Shown here: piece by piece, positions 22,725 to 25,268 of the stretch
Position numbering within the stretch: position 1 is the stretch's first letter
Layout of the letters: each line of letters opens with the position of its first letter
Source of the DNA: CAYLPU01 sp964385635
GTDB taxonomy: Bacteria > Chloroflexota > Anaerolineae > B4-G1
Length of the DNA stretch: 25,268 bases
Reading direction: 5' to 3'
Assembly: GCA_964385635.1 (NCBI GenBank)
Contig: CAYLPU010000076.1
Span: 1 to 25,268, forward strand
Program-made: the position numbers and the translations under genes
Notes under the pieces: model-generated
Database searches by the model: none
What the model saw: the letters and a program-made list of their open reading frames with translations, nothing else
Told to the model about the DNA's origin: nothing

Positions 22725-23570
22725 ATGGGCAAATCGAGATACTATATCGAAGCCCTGGGGCGGGGTCTGCAAATATTGGAGGTTTTCTCCGAGGGATCGC
22801 CTGGCCTGACCCTGACCGAGATCGCCTCGACTGTAGGGCTCGACAAAAGCACGGTGTTCCGTTTCGTCTACACCCTGGAGAGGCTGGGTTACTTGGAGCG
22901 AGATCCGGAGACGAAGCGGTATCTTCCTAGCCTGAAAGTGCTGCGGTTGGGCTTCGCCGCGCTCGACAGCCTGGAAATGGCCCAGGTTGCTCAACCCTAC
23001 TTGAAAGCCTTGTCCGCTGAGTGTGGCGAGACGACGAATATGACAATCCGCGACGGGTCGGAAATCATCTATGTCGCGCGGAATAGGACCCGCCAGATCA
23101 TCAGCGTCAATCTGCAACTCGGGTCGCGCCTGCCGGTTTACTGCACCTCTATGGGCAAAGCACAACTGATAGACCTTTCCCGACAGGAACTCCACGACTT
23201 ACTGGGTGAAGGGCCGTATCCTAAGATGGGCCCGAACACCATCACCACTCTCAATGGTCTGGTGGCTGAACTCGATCAGGTGCGCCGGCAGGGATATGCC
23301 ATCAATGACGAAGAACTGGCGGCGGGCCTGTGCTCGGTGGCAGCCCCGACTCGACATCGCAATGGCGAGACCGTGGCCGCCGTCAATGTTTCCGTCCCCA
23401 GTGCCCGCGCATCGCGTCAGGAGTTGGAGGAGGTTCTGGCCCCTATGGTGATAAGCGCCGCCCGCGAGATTTCCCTGGCGCTGGGTGCTGACGTTTTGTC
23501 CTTGACCTGCGAGACGACCCGCGAGACCCATTCCCTCGGCGATGCCTGTCGTGAAGTAGAGGTGCAATGA
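22725..23570 (+). CDS. IclR-family transcriptional regulator (second)
   Basis: This 281-residue regulator has a winged HTH at about 10-65 (LTEIASTVGLDKSTVFRFVYTL) and an effector domain at about 80-255 (RLPVYCTSMGKAQLIDL and RRQGYAINDEELAAGLCSVAAP). It resembles the PcaR/KdgR branch in general layout. It is cotranscribed with the amidohydrolase gene, overlapping it by 4 bp (ATGA), so it very probably controls that enzyme and senses its substrate or product. A strong promoter and a leader palindrome lie directly upstream. The last 25 residues beyond the domain are not conserved-looking. Confidence 0.93.
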   Translation: MGKSRYYIEALGRGLQILEVFSEGSPGLTLTEIASTVGLDKSTVFRFVYTLERLGYLERDPETKRYLPSLKVLRLGFAALDSLEMAQVAQPYLKALSAECGETTNMTIRDGSEIIYVARNRTRQIISVNLQLGSRLPVYCTSMGKAQLIDLSRQELHDLLGEGPYPKMGPNTITTLNGLVAELDQVRRQGYAINDEELAAGLCSVAAPTRHRNGETVAAVNVSVPSARASRQELEEVLAPMVISAAREISLALGADVLSLTCETTRETHSLGDACREVEVQ

Positions 23571-25192
23571 CCGAACTATTCCTGGTCAGTGGCAGTGTTC
23601 ACACTCAAGACCCAACCTGTCCCCATGCCACAGCCGTAGCCATTCGCGCCGGCCGCCTTTGGGCTGTGGGTGGCGACGAGGAAATCCGCGCCTTGGCTGG
23701 TCCCGGCGCACGAGTGATCGATCTGGAGGGCCGTCTGGTGCTGCCTGGCCTGACCGACGCGCATTTCCACTATTATGATTGGGCACTCGGTCGCCGCCGG
23801 CTCCCTCTTGCTGTTGCGACCTCTCTATCCGACCTGCGCGAGCGGGTGGCTCGGGAAGCAAGCGAGACCCCACCCGGTCGTTGGATACTGGGCCAGGGTT
23901 GGAATGAGACCCGCTGGCCCGATCCGCGTATGCCTACCGGGGCTGACCTGGACGACGTAGCCCCCGCCCATCCTGCCATCTTGTGGCGCAATGACATGCA
24001 TCTGGCTGTGGCTAACTCGCAGGCACTTCAGAAAGCGGGCATCACCGGTGACACCCCCGATCCGCCCGAAGGTGTTATTGACCGGGACGAATCGGGACAG
24101 CCGACCGGCGTGCTGCGCGAACTGGCCATCAACCTGGTGAGCGGTGTCATCCCTCCGCCCACCGAAGAAGAGGCCGTCGCTGGCTTGCGTGATGGGTTCG
24201 CCGTCCTCCATCGCTTGGGCTTGACCGGTGTCCATGACTATCGTATCATGGGCGGGGCCGATGGCCCCCCGGCCTTCCGTGCCCTGCAACGACTGCAGGC
24301 GGCAGGCGAACTCGCCCTGCGGCTGTGGATGCACATTCCTGGTGAGCGTTTGAGCGAGGCCATCGGACTGGGCCTGCGGACTGGCTTCGGCGATGACTAT
24401 TTGCGCGTGGGACATATCAAACTCTTTTCGGATGGTGGCCAGGGCGCTCGTACGGCCTGGATGCTGGAGCCCTACGAAGACACTGGCTATTGCGGTATGC
24501 CCCTGATGCCGATGGAGGAGATCGCCGAGACTGTGCGCCGGGCCGATCAGGCTGGGCTTTCTGTGGCTATCCACGCCATCGGTGACCGGGCCAACCGTGA
24601 ACTGGTGTCTGTCTTTGAGCAGGTGCTGAACGGCGAGCGGGCGGCTGTGGAAAGCCGCCCGACGGTTCCGCCCGTGGCTCCCCATCGCATCGAACACGTG
24701 CAGATGATCCGGCCTGACGACATAATACGGCTCGCGCGGCTGGGCGTCGTAGCCTCGGTGCAGCCTATCCACGTCACGGACGACATCCCGATGATTGAGC
24801 AATCGGTGGGCTCACGAGCCCGCTTTGCCTATCCGTTCAGGGATATGTTGGATGCGGGGGTGACGATGGCTCTCGGATCCGACTGCCCGGTGGCCGATCC
24901 CAACCCGCTGTGGTCCATCCACGCCGCCGTCACCCGGCAGAGACGAGACGGTACACCGCCAGGCGGCTGGTACCCACAGCAGCGGATGACCGTTGCCGAG
25001 GCGGTGTGGGGCTACACGATGGGAACCGCCCTGGTCAGTGGCCGAGAGGCAGAGTCAGGCAGCATCACCCCCGGCAAGATGGCCGACTTGGTCGTCCTTG
25101 ATCGCGACATCTTCGCCATCGAGCCGATGGAGATTGCCCAGGCGCAGGTGGTGATGACCGTCTTTGATGGGCGCGTGGTGTATGAGAGTTAG
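23567..25192 (+). CDS. YtcJ-type metal-dependent amidohydrolase
   Basis: The 541-residue enzyme of the amidohydrolase superfamily (Amidohydro_3, YtcJ/NfdA-like) hydrolyses or deaminates amide-type substrates. Metal-site elements are in order: DAHFH (64-68, HxH on strand 1), HIKLFSDGGQGARTA (283-297, with Lys285), IHAIGDR (335-341, His336), RIEH (374-377, His377) and GSDCPV (437-442, catalytic Asp439). An N-terminal beta-sandwich part (about 1-60) and the C-terminal GKMADLVVLDRDIF close the fold. It overlaps the IclR gene by ATGA, so it is the target enzyme of that regulator. Substrates of YtcJ proteins are mostly unknown; N-substituted formamides are one known case. Confidence 0.92.
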   Translation: MTELFLVSGSVHTQDPTCPHATAVAIRAGRLWAVGGDEEIRALAGPGARVIDLEGRLVLPGLTDAHFHYYDWALGRRRLPLAVATSLSDLRERVAREASETPPGRWILGQGWNETRWPDPRMPTGADLDDVAPAHPAILWRNDMHLAVANSQALQKAGITGDTPDPPEGVIDRDESGQPTGVLRELAINLVSGVIPPPTEEEAVAGLRDGFAVLHRLGLTGVHDYRIMGGADGPPAFRALQRLQAAGELALRLWMHIPGERLSEAIGLGLRTGFGDDYLRVGHIKLFSDGGQGARTAWMLEPYEDTGYCGMPLMPMEEIAETVRRADQAGLSVAIHAIGDRANRELVSVFEQVLNGERAAVESRPTVPPVAPHRIEHVQMIRPDDIIRLARLGVVASVQPIHVTDDIPMIEQSVGSRARFAYPFRDMLDAGVTMALGSDCPVADPNPLWSIHAAVTRQRRDGTPPGGWYPQQRMTVAEAVWGYTMGTALVSGREAESGSITPGKMADLVVLDRDIFAIEPMEIAQAQVVMTVFDGRVVYES

Positions 25193-25268
25193 CGAGTCAG
25201 CCCTTACTTTCATCGTAACCGTTCAGATGTTTAGTGAGTTTTCACGCAACGATATTCGCTGGCGGAGG
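25193..25268 (+). other. downstream flank without recognisable feature
   Basis: The last 76 bp follow the amidohydrolase stop. No hairpin terminator or start of another gene was identified. Confidence 0.5.

Noticed and set aside
1..25268. CRISPR arrays, insertion sequences with transposase, prophage or toxin-antitoxin genes
   Set aside because: No regularly spaced repeats, transposase, integrase or small paired toxin genes were seen in any frame.

Overview
The window looks like a chromosomal segment of a GC-rich, probably anaerobic member of Chloroflexota (Anaerolineae-like). This is inference from content. The strongest marker is the lipoprotein substrate-binding protein, whose lipobox is followed by a Val/Glu/Lys-rich linker typical of Chloroflexota. 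An archaeal/anaerobe-type four-subunit pyruvate:ferredoxin oxidoreductase, a KamA-type aminomutase and a corrinoid methyltransferase pair fit an anaerobic, amino-acid and one-carbon lifestyle. There are no phage, transposase, CRISPR or rRNA genes.

Layout. Positions 1-1356 hold a tRNA-Asn with a near-perfect promoter and its own terminator, then a membrane-anchored clan-A glycoside hydrolase-like protein. Positions 1545-3713 hold a non-pyrrolysine MttB-family methyltransferase followed by its cognate-type corrinoid protein. On the minus strand, 3752-6109 carry a PatB/MalY C-S lyase and an Fsr-like MFS exporter. On the plus strand, 6433-10150 encode an ECF vitamin/micronutrient transporter: fused double ATPase, long S component and T component. 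A terminator cluster follows.

From 10290 to 22505 everything is on the minus strand. In transcription order these are an IclR regulator, a branched-chain-amino-acid-type ABC transporter (SBP, LivH, LivM, LivG, LivF), a CBS-ACT sensor protein, a long KamA-family radical SAM aminomutase, and porCDAB. At the right end a second IclR regulator, divergent from the first, overlaps a YtcJ-type amidohydrolase by four bases.

A plausible joint picture is uptake of amino acids or related compounds by the Liv system, rearrangement by the aminomutase, oxidation of 2-oxoacids by Por with ferredoxin reduction, and methyl-group capture through the corrinoid pair. The ECF transporter may supply a cofactor (cobalamin, thiamine and PLP are all used by neighbours). 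The substrates are not readable from sequence.

Points worth a second look are an apparent -1 frameshift in a G9-CT-G7 tract near the start of livH, a perfect 15-bp inverted-repeat element between the ECF S and T genes, a 14-bp-stem repeat that supplies the livF stop codon, IclR-type operator palindromes at the divergent regulators, and the aminomutase's roughly 300-residue N-terminal extension.
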